DNA from: Hsuehochloa calcarea
Taxonomy: Eukaryota > Streptophyta > Magnoliopsida > Poales > Poaceae
DNA: 64,000 nt
Reading direction: 5' to 3'
Assembly: GCA_036346395.1 (NCBI GenBank)
Contig: CM070599.1
Coordinates: 29,689,232 to 29,753,231, forward strand
Notes under the pieces: model-generated
Database searches by the model: none
What the model was told of the DNA's origin: nothing
What the model saw: the letters and a program-made list of their open reading frames with translations, nothing else
Program-made: the position numbers and the translations under genes
Shown here: positions 44,036-55,409 of the stretch, one piece after another
How positions within the stretch are numbered: position 1 is the first letter of the stretch
Layout: each line of letters starts with the position of its first letter

Positions 44036-45823
44036 TGTGGATTTCATGGGGATATGTCCCAGATCTTAGGATGATGTGACAATTGGCAATGGCGTTTACG
44101 GTTTGTAGTTTCACGTGTTTTCGACAAAGCTACAGGTATTCTGGACAGGGGCGGTCCGACCGGTCCTTGCACGGCGGTCCGACCAGTCCCAAATCGGTCG
44201 GACCGGCCATGTGGGCTGATCGGACCGCAGTGACCTAAAAGTGTTCAAAGCAGTGGGCCAAAAATAGGTGTTGTAGGCAAGTGAGGGATCCCTATGCACT
44301 TGGTCTCATAATTTTGGAGTCTCCAAGAAGAAGTTCTATTCGTTTTAGTTTCGAAGGTTTGAATTTGGGAGTTTGAATTTGGCTAAGTCCCAAGGCGGTC
44401 CGGCCGCTCACGTGGAGCGGTCCAGACCGCCAAAGTAGGTCCGACCGGCCAAGCTCACCGAGCGGTCGGACCGGTTTCTACTTGAGCGTCGGCCAACCGT
44501 GGCGATGTTGATTTGTTAGGTCAAAGTCATTGGTTTCATGGCATATGATTTGCATGATGCATGTTTTGACTAACATGGGTCAAGTTGTGAAGAACTTGTT
44601 CCCGAACACGTGTTTTCTTATGCGTGGTTGTGCGGGTAGCTTGGTGGTCAACGACGGTCAGCGGCGAGGAGAATCGGGACTAGACTTGAAGAGTTGAGGT
44701 CGAGCGATCGGCGATGCGGGTGAGTCAACGACTCAAGCGTGACACAAGATGGACAAGGGTGACCTATTAGCAAATCCATGGCGCATGGTGAAGCGGTTTA
44801 GGTCAAAGGTTAAAGACGGCGCTTTGCGAAGCGTGCGTGTGTGACCCGTTTGTTAGTGGGCCTTAACGGAGCCCAATTAAGTCAAACCCTAGGAGTTCTA
44901 GGCCTCCACTATAAATAGGAGGAGGTGGTCGCACCCTCTCGCTCTCGCCTTTTATGTTTCAAAACCTAATTGTCTTTAGGGAGTTGAGGTGGAGGCAAGG
45001 GCTCTTGATGGTGCGTGGTGAATTTCGTGATCTTTGATTGTCCACTGATCCATGATGGTGGGGATGTAATCCAAAGCAACAATCACGAAATCAATCTATG
45101 CAAGGTTTGCTTGAGATAAGTCTCTTTTCGTTCTTGCTTTCAATTTCGTGTTTTTAGGGCTTTCTTTGATCCGCGAGTTTGTGATTGATTCTTTCCGTGA
45201 ATTAGCTTGCTGTGATATGTGTGAATCTATCTAGCATCATCTTGATCATCAATCCCTCACAAACAAGCTTTAGGATCAAGTTTTCGTTCTTGCGGTTTTA
45301 GACCTTCGTTAATCAATTGGCAATTGCTCAAGATCGTTCAAGAATTATCATAATATTCGATTGGAATAGGTCCTCAATAGCATATAGAAGGTGTGCAAAG
45401 TTTCATAAAGATTAGAGTTGAGAATCAAAAGTTTCACCTATTTGCAACCGTCATCGGGTGATTTTCTTGTTGCGATCGGTTCGGAGTCGGCCGGTCGGAT
45501 CGCCCGTCATCACCGGTCGAGACCGATTTTGAGCGGTCCGACCGCCAAAGACAACGTCGGTCCGACCGCCGACAATCGGTCCGACCGATTGGGTCCAATG
45601 ATCCGACCGCCGTCTTTGTGAGTCTTTGCAATCTTAGTTGATTTTTGTAGCATTGCTTAGGGGTTTAATTGGATTCAATACTAGTCTTCCATTTGATCTT
45701 GGTATATTGATCTTCATAGCTTTCTAATAGCTACTGGAGTGAAATTGTATTGAGTTCATAATTTGTGAAAAAGTGAGTGTGCTCCTATTCACCCCCCCCT
45801 CTAGTCGCCTTTACGGTCCAACA
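44036..45823 (+). mobile_element. Copia solo LTR nested in the gypsy LTR, target duplication TACGT
   Basis: Starts TGTGGATTTCATGGGG and ends GGTCCAACA, with TACGT on both sides (44031-44035, 45824-45828). Removing it restores the gypsy LTR sequence 'gatcttacgtaaagattg' seen at 29494. The same LTR, inverted, is the 5' LTR of the copia element at 56281-58510. A TATA box CTATAAATAGG lies at 44909-44919. Clusters of the palindrome CGGTCCGACCG occur near both ends. Confidence 0.95.
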
Positions 45824-45828
45824 TACGT

Positions 45829-46706
45829 AAAGATTGTTTGATTCGGGGGGTCTCCTAGAGATGAAATCACGCAGAGCGATTGACACGGGATTTTTATACA
45901 GGTTTAGGCCTTCTCTGGGGAGAATAACAACCCTACTCCTGTGTGTGTGTGGTATTGACTGTATTCTCAACAATCAAGCAGGAAAACTAAGACTATTACA
46001 AAGAACAGTACTTGTATTTCTCCTTGATTGTCCTTGATTGGCTTTGTTTCGCCCTCCCTTTGTCCTTCTGATTGAAGCCTTTATATAGTCGTGAAGAAGT
46101 AGCCGTTTTCCCCTGCTGAAGAGTCGCCCAATCAAGCCAGTAATGGGCGCATAATGGCATAATGGCTATAATTACCGGTGTAGTGGCTCCTTCACGCCGT
46201 TTGGCAGTTATCTTTCAGAGGTAATGGGGTATTTAAGCACTATTACTACGCAGAATAATAGTGCATGTGGACCGTCTGGATTACTTAATCAACTGGACCC
46301 ACTCGCTTGTATTATAAGGTAGTCGTGGTTGACTTGGTCGTAGCAGAACTTACGACTAGGTACAAGTCGTAGTAGAACTTACGACTGGATAATAGTCGTA
46401 GAAGGACTTACGACTAGGTATGTGTCGTAACAGAACTTACGACTGGGCAGTAGTCGTAGAAAGACTTACGACTGGGTAATGGTCGTAGAAGGACTTACGA
46501 CCAGGTAGTGGTTGTAGAAGGACTTACGACCATGACATAGTCGTAATAAGACTTACAACTATGGGGGTGTAGGAGAACTTACGATCACTTGGTAGGCCTC
46601 TCCCTTATAAATATAAGGGGTACTTCTGGGGACTACATGACATCATATTTACCCATAATAAGGATTATAGATAAAAGATAAAATAAGGATTATCAGATCC
46701 TCGTCA
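45829..46706 (-). repeat. Second part of the interrupted gypsy LTR
   Basis: Continues the LTR begun at 44008-44035 and ends CCTCGTCA at 46706. It holds the sense TATA box (46080-46087), the nine-unit 29-bp hairpin array (46337-46588) and the antisense-directed TATA box (46606-46613), in the same order as at 29471-30373. Confidence 0.93.
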
Positions 46707-47456
46707 TCTAGCCCCCCAGCTTCAAGCGAAAGTAACTTACTTGGTGAAGGATTTGTAAATGGTCCTACGACTATGAAAATGTCGCAGAATAATGGTCGAA
46801 GGAAAAACTCTTCGACATTTGAGTGCTACTTTGACCAGGAATTTGCTTGGTCAGGAAAGTTGCTTTCGACTATCAAAAAGTCGTAAAAAACCCATACGAC
46901 TGTGAAGTGGTCGTAGTAGGGCGATCGGAGAAAAAATCCTTTCCGATCGATACTTCATTCGACCAGAAAGTTTTCGAGCGATACTTCATTCGACCAGAAA
47001 GACTTGGTCAAGAAAGTAATTTTACTTGGAGGTGACAAAACGAACCTAATTTCTTCGAACAGGCCATCTAGGGAATTGCAACCGACTCCCATAGAGCTGT
47101 TGATGAAACGGTTCCCGAAGCGGTGGCAATCGGAGAAAAAATCCTTTCCGATCGATACTTCATTCGACCAGAAAGACTTGGTCAAGAAAGTAATTTCGCT
47201 TGGAGGTGACAAAACAAACCTAATTTATTCGAACAGACCATCTAGGGAATTTCAACTGACTCCCACAGACCTGTCGATGAAATCGGTTCCCGAAGCGATG
47301 GCAATCGTGCGTTTATAAAACTCACCGGGAGTTAGACTTAGAGTTTTACCTTTTTCCCCAAATCGCTCACATTGTTCTTTTCGTCTTCTCCGCATTCGAC
47401 TAGGTTTCATCTTCTCCGCCGCTAACCCAATCAAAAACTTCTTGTTTCTGAGAGAA

Positions 47457-47548
47457 ATGGCCAAGAAAGTTTCTAAGTGGGAAGAGTCGGAGATGGATGC
47501 GGCTAAGATTAAAGTCTTGGTCGACGCCGGGAAGACGAAAAGAACAAT
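47457..47548 (+). pseudogene. Start of the antisense ORF in the deleted gypsy copy
   Basis: The ATG begins MAKKVSKWEESEMDAAKIKV and runs to the deletion junction near 47549. This copy is open where the one at 31335 has a frame break, so it gives the better reading of the N-terminus. Confidence 0.7.
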
Positions 47549-47549
47549 G

Positions 47550-48318
47550 CAACCCTACTCCTGTGTGTGTGTGGTATTGACTGTATTCTCAACAATCAAG
47601 CAGGAAAACTAAGACTATTACAAAGAACAGTACTTGTATTTCTCCTTGATTGGCTTTGTTTCGCCCTCCCTTTGTCCTTCTGATTGAAGCCTTTATATAG
47701 TCGTGAAGAAGTAGCCGTTTTCCCCTGCTGAAGAGTCGCCCAATCAAGCCAGTAATGGGCGCATAATGGCATAATGGCTATAATTACCGGTGTAGTGGCT
47801 CCTTCACGCCGTTTGGCAGTTATCTTTCAGAGGTAATGGGGTATTTAAGCACTATTACTACGCAGAATAATAGTGCATGTGGACCGTCTGGATTCCTTAA
47901 TCAACTGGACCCACTCGCTTGTATTATAAGGTAGTCATTGTTGACTTGGTCGTAGCAGGACTTACGACTAGGTACAAGTCGTAGTAGAACTTACGACTGG
48001 ATAATAGTCGTAGAAGGACTTACGACTAGGTACGTGTCGTAACAGAACTTACGACTGGGCAGTAGTCGTAGAAAGACTTACGACTGGGTAATGGTCGTAG
48101 AAGGACTTACAACCAGGTAGTGGTCGTAGAAGGACTTACGACCATGACATAGTCGTAGTAAGACTTACGACTATGGGAGTGTAGGAGAACTTACGATCAC
48201 TTGGTAGGCCTCTCCCTTATAAATATAAGGGGTACTTCTGGGGACTACATGACATCATATTTACCCATAATAAGGATTATAGATAAAAGATAAAATGAGG
48301 ATTATCAGATCCTCGTCA
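47550..48318 (-). repeat. Truncated second LTR of the deleted gypsy copy
   Basis: Matches 45935-46706 from 'caaccctactcctgtg' to CCTCGTCA; the first about 130 bp (plus orientation) are missing. It contains the sense TATA (47692-47699), the nine-unit hairpin array (47949-48200) and the antisense-directed TATA (48218-48225). One 10-bp direct repeat ('ttgattgtcc') is lost relative to the other copy. Confidence 0.92.
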
Positions 48319-48358
48319 AATGGTTCATTAGAAGACCTTGTGCTTCTAACATCTGCAG

Positions 48359-51041
48359 ATAAGCTTCCAAGAATTCAAGAACAAGTTACTAGAACCTGGG
48401 TTAATTGACCGTCGCATTGTTGTTTCAAATAAATCAGTGGCAAAGGTCTACATCAAGAGTTCACCATAGTTGAACAGCCAAAGCCAAAATAGTGATACCC
48501 ATATTACCACAAGTGACATTCCAGGCAAGCATGCTCCCAACAGATACAAGTACTTCTTCAATATTGTAAGTGTTGATTCCTTTGAAGAAAAGTTAGAGGA
48601 AGCCCAGGAAGCTTTGGGTGTAGATCCATCTAATTATGCTCCAGTAACTTTTGTTGCTGAAGTAAATTGGTTCCAAGAAGTGATAAGATTTGTCCCAATA
48701 GCCTTCCTTGTCGGACTAATATATTTAATGGGGAAAAGGATGCAGAGTGGCTTTAATATTAGAGGTGGTCCTAGGAAGGGTAGCCATGGTATCTTAAACA
48801 TTGGAAAAGCACATATCACAAAGATGGACAATTTTTTAAAATAAGATTAGTTCCTTCTATTCTTGTGTCACTCTCTTTTTACCATTCCTTTTGCACTTGG
48901 TACTACTTCAACAGCTGCAAACAAAAAAATTACATCCACTAGAAAATTTACATACTCTAATAGATCCAATAGTTTAAGCCAGTTTGGAATTTGGGAATTT
49001 TCCCAATTTCCTGCAGAATCGAATTGTTTCTGTGAAATTCCTGCATTCCAAACAGGCCCTTAGTTTTAGCTCTGTTTGCCTTAAGGTAAAACAAAAGCTT
49101 TATAAAGTTCTTGGCTGTATCTTTCTAACAAAACCTACTTTTCTGTTGATCCAGGTGTTTTTTAAGGATGTAGCTGGTTGTGATGAAGCTAGACAAGAAA
49201 TAATAGAGTTTGTACATTTCCTTAAAAATCCCAATAAGTATGAAGAGTTGGGGCTAAGATACCCAAAGATGCTCTGCTTGTAGGTCCCCCTGGAACAGGA
49301 AAGACTCTACTTGCTGAAGTTATTGCAGGAGAGTCTATTGTGCCCTTCTTGTCCATTTCTCGTTCAGATTTCATGAAAATGTTTGTTGGTGTTGGTCCAT
49401 CCAGGGTACATAACTTATTTCAAGAAGCTCGGCAGTTTGCGCCCATTATTATATTTATTGATGAGATAGATGCAATTGGTTGCGCGAGAGACCGTGGAGG
49501 TTTTTCTGGTGCAAATGATGAACATGAATGTACTTTGAACTAGTTGCTTGTAGAGATGGATGGATTCAGTACGACTTCTGGTGTTGTTGTTCTTGCTGGT
49601 ACAAATAGACATGACATCCTGGATAAGGTGTTGCTAAGGCTTGGAAGATTTGATCACCATATAACGCTTGACAAGCCAGATATAAAGGGCCATGATCATA
49701 TATTCCGTGTATATCTTAAAAGGCTTAAACTAAACAGTGAACCATTATTTTATTCGCAAAGGCTAGCTGCTTTGACACCTGGGTTTGCTGGAGCTAACAT
49801 TGTCAATGTTTGTAATGCAGCATTTTGAGTCTGCAATTGATAGGATTATTGTTGGTTTGGAGAAGAAAAATAAGGTAATGTGACCATGTGCCAATTTGCT
49901 AATAATCTACTCTTGCAAACTTGATACATGCAATCAACTAAAGCTGATATTACCTGATTTATTACGCACTACTCAGGCAATGTGTACGATGCTTTCATGT
50001 GAGCAAACATAATACTTTCTTTTTGTAGGGCTTATTTTGGGTAGGCACTATGACTATGAAAGTTCTAGGATTGAGAAAGTAAATCAGGAAACGAAATTAC
50101 TATAGCACCTCCATTAAGTGCCATGTTTTTAGCGGACCTTCATTAAGTGCTTTGGGAATACGAGAGATGATTTTTTGTGTACATAGTCATAAATAAATGT
50201 TTAGGGGTGGGTAGAATGAAATAAATAAGGGCAAAAGAAGAAGAAAATTACCATTGAATCTATATGAATGCCTTATAGTCCATTTTGCAACAAAAAAAAG
50301 TTGGAAAAATAATAATCCTTATAAAAATGAAATGGAGGGAGTACTTGTTAAGTTCATGCAAAAGAATGTTCTGAATTTTTAGATCTGTTAATTCAAAAAT
50401 ATTTAGGGGAGAGAATGAAATAAATAAGGGCAAAAGAAGAAGAAAAATTACGAATGAACCTACATGAATGCCTTATAGTCTATTTTGCAAAAAAAAAGTT
50501 GGAAAACTAATAGGCCTTATAAAAATGAAATGGAGGGGGTACTTGTTAAGTTCATGCAAAATAATGCTCGAACTTTTAGATATATTAATTCACAAATGTT
50601 TCAGTTTTGAAGAAATACAGATTATATGTAGTACATTTTCATATGGGAGTGCCCTAGCTATCACTGTTTGTTCACTTTTAAGTTTTGTCTCGTAATAATC
50701 ACATATCAAATCTCTAATTCCAGTAATACACCTTGGATTGCAATTAAGTAACTTGGGAGTCTTCTTTTATATATATGGTGTAAATTGTTTCTACATGTAT
50801 CAGTTATATGTTCCCTACTTCCCTCATTAATTGATTATGTCCACTGAGCATGTCAATCCAATGCAGGTCATTAACAAACTGGAGCGTCGCACAGTTGCTC
50901 ACCATGAATCTGGTCAAACTGTTGCTGGATGATTTTTAGAGCATCCAGAGCCTCTTCTGAATGTTACAATTGTTCCCCATGGAACAACTGCTTTAGGCTT
51001 CGCACAGTACATCCCAAATAAAAATCTTTTGATGAGAGGAG
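48359..51041 (+). pseudogene. Mitochondrial FtsH (m-AAA protease) gene fragment, intron-containing
   Basis: Exon blocks: 48359-48845 (SFQEFKNKLLEPGL; VDSFEEKLEEAQEALGVDP; EVNWFQEVIRF; membrane segment; MGKRMQSGFNI), 49155-49874 (DVAGCDEARQEIIEF; Walker A VGPPGTGKTLLAE; Walker B IIFIDEIDAIG; GVVVLAGTNRHDILDKVLLR) and 50867-51041 (KLERRTVAHHESG; FLEHPEPLLNVTIVP). These match plant m-AAA FtsH of the FTSH3/8/10 type, an inner-membrane AAA protease. Breaks: stop near 48467, lost splice donor at 48846 (AAG|AT), one-base loss near 49252, stop at 49541, a deleted segment at about 49820, HEXXH zinc motif read as HESGQ, stop near 50929. N-terminal and C-terminal exons are absent. Introns are kept, so it was captured as DNA, not retroposed. 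Confidence 0.92.
50204..50600 (-). repeat. Tandemly duplicated Stowaway-like MITE fragment in an FtsH intron
   Basis: A segment of about 200 bp ('aatgaaataaataagggc' to 'aatggaggg.gtacttgtta') occurs at about 50214 and 50411. Each contains 'ccttataaaaatgaaatgga' and GGGAG/GGGGG before TAC, whose inverse CTCCCTCC.TTTCATTTT is the usual Stowaway terminus. Only one terminus is recognisable per unit. Confidence 0.6.
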
Positions 51042-52208
51042 GTACACAATGCACAAAAAAATAGTGATACACCTCACCATCAGATGTTCTTTATTTCCTT
51101 GCTTGTTCTCCATTTGTTTCTTAGGAACCTGTTATCATTTTTTCTCTTTAACACAGTAATATACAAAGTGTGCATGATGATTTGAGTTGCTGCAAGTTAA
51201 TACAATGCCTTAGTTGTTTTGTTGATGAATTTAAAATTTTGCTTTGAGATGATAACTCAGTAAGTCACAACATATTGTTATTTCAATAATCCCTCTATTT
51301 GTGTGTGCATGTGTGTTTTCCTGTATATGTTCCCTCCATTTGCTTGTGCATGGGTGTGTTATGTGTATGTTATGTTAATTTTGTAAAGCGCATTTTTGTT
51401 TCTCACCTCATTTATTTACTTTTTATTTCTTTCAGCCCAACACATCAAGAAAATATCGTCGCCTCTATGGAAACTATAATGATGTTTGTAATTGAGGAGA
51501 GTGAGCCTGTTTAGATATTGATACACATATTTTGGAAATTTGTTGATCAAAGGGTTAGTTCATTTTTTATGGGACACTCAATGTTTTTTAGAAGTGTGTC
51601 CAAAACTTCAAATGAGCAAGGTTGCTCCTATGTACTTTGTTTTTTTAAGGGTAGGTATCCAGGGGTGCAACTATTTCATCTTACCAGATGAATTGAATTA
51701 TTTTGATCTTGAAACTGTCATACTTGTTTATCGATGGAGGTAACACAACATGTTTTTTCATTTTTTGCTATCTAGATACGGGTAAGAGAGGGACCTGGGG
51801 CATAAACTGTTTTGATAGGTATTACTTTGGTAATTTAATTTGAACGATCAACTCATCCCGGGAAAAGGGGATATGGCCCAAAGCGAATTTTGAACCCTAG
51901 AATTTTACCTTTGCAGTCATAGCTATATCGACCAAAATAGGTTCGCATATGGAATTTAAAACTACAGTTTTGTGATGTACTAAATTCCTTGGCATTGTTC
52001 AGTGATATGTTGTGCAATGAGAATGATTTTATAATATATGTTAGACATTTTTCCTGAACAATGACTATCTTTTGATATGTTGTGCATTGAGAATGTTTTT
52101 GATATGTTGTGCTTGTTCAATCATGTTGCACTAATGTTAAACTTGTAGATATATGCATTATTATCTTTTGATTGGTTGAAGGAAAATATTGTTTGTGTAA
52201 AGTTTGGA
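51042..52208 (+). other. AT-rich Helitron 3' part, no gene
   Basis: Contains only short open frames, with none showing an FtsH motif beyond 51041. 'gatatgttgtgcattgagaatg' type repeats occur at about 52006-52110. The segment leads to the Helitron terminal hairpin. Confidence 0.5.
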
Positions 52209-52239
52209 GCTCCGTTGCAATGCACGAGCACCCTACTAG
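52209..52239 (+). other. Helitron 3' terminus: hairpin and CTAG
   Basis: GCTCCGTTGCA pairs with TGCACGAGC (two bulged bases), followed by ACCCTA and CTAG, then host T. This is the form of a Helitron rolling-circle terminator. Confidence 0.7.
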
Positions 52240-53516
52240 TTTACCATTATATCTAATCATCTAGACACTCAAATAACAAATGAAGTATTGAAAGACACAT
52301 ACTAGAAGTGGAGATACCACACGTTCTCATCGTGGCGCCTATGCAACCAATCGTTGGGCGCCACTATTAACTCCTCCGCTCCCAACCCGTCGCGTAGCCA
52401 CATCGCCGCAGAACCTCAGCCGGCCGCAGCGCCCGCTCCAAGCCCCACCCAGCCGCCGCGGCTCCTCGGGTTCCCCATGATTTTTTTATCGATTTATTTT
52501 TTACCGTGGGTGTCCGATAAGGCCAAGATGGCTGATAATCGGCAAATTTGGGCGAATTTTTCATTTTTTTGAAAAATTTGGATTTTAAGTTAAAAAAACA
52601 CATTCGAACAAAATTCAAAAAATTTGAGTTTTTTTGGACAAAATTCAACCAAACCGGAAATTTCAGCACCAGTTTGGGATTCTACCGGAACCCTTAGTAG
52701 AACTGGTTTTTGGCCGATATTAAAAACTCGGGTTCCCCCTTGCTCCAAGCCTCCACCTCCAACCCCAATCACCGCCCCCGCCCTCCCACGCTTCTCGCCG
52801 CATCCTCCGCTAGTCCGCTGCTTGTGCTGCGCCTACCCCCAACCGCCGATGCCAACCCGGTCGAGAGTCAAGACTCAAGAGACCATGTGTACTTTATCGC
52901 CCTTCAATGTTGGACCAAAGGCCCATGTTCTCCTTGAGGCTCGACCCATAAGCCATGCACTGGGGCTCATAAGCCTTGCATATTAGCCCAATAGCGCATC
53001 CGTCACCCACTCGACTAAGCCTCCGTCTTCGAGGGCGCTCGGTGAGATGCGGCTATGGCGGATGGCGCCATGGGAGGACTGAGCAAGTGGTGGTTGTGAT
53101 GCCGTGAAATACATAGTGGTGGCTCCGCCCCTGGTTACAGTAGGTACCAGTGAGATATGATAACTGGAAATGCATATGTACATGATTAAAGCATGTAACC
53201 AGGGGCAGAGCTGGCTATTGGGCAAGTCTCGGGCCGACCCAGTTACTTTTAGCCCAAAGCTGATTTTTTTCTTGTTTTTTCAAAGACATGGCATTTTAAC
53301 CCTAACCCTCACGTCATTGTCTTAAATGCCTAAGGCCCGGGAACAGCATTACTCCATTACACGTGAAAGTTAAGAAGAAGAGGCACGAGTGCGATGGCAC
53401 TATTTTGTTACGAAGAACTCTTGCTGTCCTGCATCACCATTATTTCATAAACGCTTTGCGCCAAACTAATTGTACGGGCATCCATCCCAATCAACTTTCA
53501 CTAATGGTCCATCAAC
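52240..53516. other. Non-coding region, no gene recognised
   Basis: GC-rich patches (52360-52470, 52740-52850) and AT-rich sequence alternate. Short open frames are compositional. No LTR, inverted-repeat or domain signal was found. Confidence 0.45.
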
Positions 53517-53775
53517 TGTTAAGAAACTCTGGGCCCACCCAAAAGCCGGGTCATGTATGGGAACCCCACCGAAACCCTAGTAGGGTCAAGAGGTTATATA
53601 TAGGGGTCCCCTACTATTGTAACACGATTATTTAAGAGTAATAAAGCGAAGCCTGAAGTCCCCTCATATCTTTGTATTCAATCTACTATTGTGTTCTTGT
53701 TTTCTTCTTACGATTATGAGTATTGTTTACGAGGTAATCGCTCGGACTGGACTCGCTAGCGATGCTTACTCAACA
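53517..53775 (+). repeat. Copia LTR, probable 5' copy
   Basis: Starts TGTTAAGAAACTCTGGG and ends GCTTACTCAACA. Contains TATATATAGGGG at 53595-53606. It matches 62108-62372 with scattered differences and, inverted, 62937-63194. No clear primer binding site follows at 53776. Confidence 0.8.
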
Positions 53776-55409
53776 CGATCGACTCTCCTCGCATCGAAAG
53801 GTAACTGTCGAAGAATGACACTCGTAAATTGAATCATATTTTCTATATCACTTTCAATTTTGCAAATTTGCATTCTAGATTGGTTTTCTACAGTGCAAAT
53901 CCATTCTAATCTACCGCGAGCCGACTTAAAGTCGCCGGCACAATGTCGATAGGTAGATTGCATGGAAGATTGGATGTCGATTGTACCGTAGATTGAAAAT
54001 TACAAATTCGTTCTAATCTACCACGAGTCGACATGAAGTCGCCGGCCAAGCCGATCGGTAATTGTATGAACGACAATTGCATCGCATGAACAATATTGTA
54101 TGAACAGTATTACGTGAATAATATTGTGTAAATGACACGAAAAAAATAGGGGAATCGGCCGGCACTGCCGTTGGTCCACTACCGGCCTGGAGTCGTATCT
54201 CTACCGGCCAACGCCGCCCGCACGGCTTCCTCGCTTCGCCGACCACGCTACGGCTCGAGCGCGTCCGCCCACAACCTCGTCGGCCCGTGCCACTCGAAAA
54301 AAGGAGGAGAGGCGGTCGACCACGGTCGGATGCGGTGACTTGGAGCCGCCACGACCATGGAGCGATCGTAGCCTCGTCGCCGCCGAGCTCCTTTTCGCAG
54401 AGCCAACCCAACCGCCTCCCTCATGGGGCTTCCCATACCGCCTCGCCGCCTCAAGCGCTGCGTCGTGCCAGCCACCGCACGCCACGGAGGAGGCGCGCCA
54501 GCCGCAACCGCCACCGCTCCGCATGGCGCCACGGCAGCACGCCCGCCGTCGGCTCCCCGCCACCCAAGTCAAAGAAAGAAGGGTGGGAGCGAGATCGCCG
54601 CCGCCGCCGCGCGGCCGCCACACGAGTTCCATGCCCGCTCGGCCGCTTGTGATTAGCTCGCACATGATTATCTCGCGTCGCCGACGGCCACCTCCTCGCC
54701 GCCGCACCGAGCCGTCCGCCGTCGAATCGCGCTTGAAGCACCACCACCGAGCCGCCTCGCGGCGCGCCTCGGTCGTGCTAAAAGCGCCACGCGCTGCGCT
54801 TACACGCGGCTCCATCGCGTCCCGACCGTCGCCGCTGCCCAAACGCGGCTCCCATGAAGGGAGTCGCCGCCACCCGGTGCACAGGGGCTAGGGAAACCCT
54901 ACCCCCATCCCCCTTTTATTGGCGGCAAACGGGCCGAGAAGGTCGGCCCATTTTCTCGGTCGAAAGGAAAAAAAAAAAAAAAGAAAAACCTGAAAGTTTG
55001 CAAAATGGACCCTCGGAATTACACAAATTATGAGATTCTTTCGCGAATAAGGAAATTTTGTGGAAAACCCCTTAGTTTTTCTGAAAATTATGCGATTTTT
55101 TTTTCTTAGAACTGAAATTTCACGTTTTAACACTTGGAAATTACAGAATTCACCAAAAGTTCTTTTTTCAAGCATAAAAGGGCCTCATGAATTCAAATTT
55201 TTAATCGGTTTTTGCATTAAAAATATGTTTCACTTTGTTATTATTATTTCTATGCAATTTATGTATTGTATTTACTATTTTTGATTATTTGTGATTATTT
55301 ATCACTAAAAATAGTAGTAAATCATGAAAAATGCATAGAAAAATATGAGAATTTTTGCAACTATTTTTACAAATTATCAGCAATAATCTTATAGAACCTT
55401 TACATAAAT
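53776..55409. other. Leader region of the copia element, GC-rich block without recognised gene
   Basis: 'aatctaccgcgagccgactt' and 'aatctaccacgagtcgacat' start two related segments (53909 and 54015). 54180-54900 is GC-rich with open frames on both strands (for example 54201-54842 minus), without motifs. 54960-55400 is AT-rich. I see nothing to support a gene. Confidence 0.5.

Larger units (their letters stand above)
44008..48318 (-). mobile_element. Internally deleted copy of the Tat-lineage gypsy element with 5-bp target duplication
   Basis: The left LTR starts TGTCGGTGTTTT at 44008, and the right LTR ends CCTCGTCA at 48318. AATGG flanks both ends (44003-44007 and 48319-48323). Between the LTRs only 840 bp of internal sequence remain: polypurine tract, two leader repeats and the start of the antisense ORF (ATG 47457). 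This is joined at about 47549 to the middle of the other LTR. gag, pol and primer binding site are gone. Both LTR parts share (GT)n in 'ctgtgtgtgtgtgg', absent from the copy at 29471, so they belong together. The insertion is in an intron of the FtsH fragment. Confidence 0.92.
42173..52239 (+). mobile_element. Non-autonomous Helitron carrying an FtsH gene fragment
   Basis: The left end TCTCTACTACTTAAATAT matches the usual rice Helitron 5' start (TC..). The right end has an imperfect hairpin (52209-52229, GCTCCGT...CACGAGC), 6 nt, then CTAG. The element sits between host A (42172) and T (52240), as expected for Helitron insertion. No Rep/helicase is present, so it is non-autonomous. It carries intron-containing FtsH exons in its own direction, and its age shows in a nested gypsy element (44008-48318). 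Without that insertion the Helitron would be about 5.75 kb. Ends were judged by eye from short motifs. Confidence 0.72.

Noticed and set aside
51299..51514. Open frame beginning with Cys/Val-rich text inside the Helitron
   Set aside because: It derives from a TGTGTG-type simple sequence; no FtsH or other motif.
54201..54891. Long open frames on both strands in GC-rich sequence
   Set aside because: No domain motifs; they are open in several frames because of composition, and they lie in the leader of a decayed copia element.
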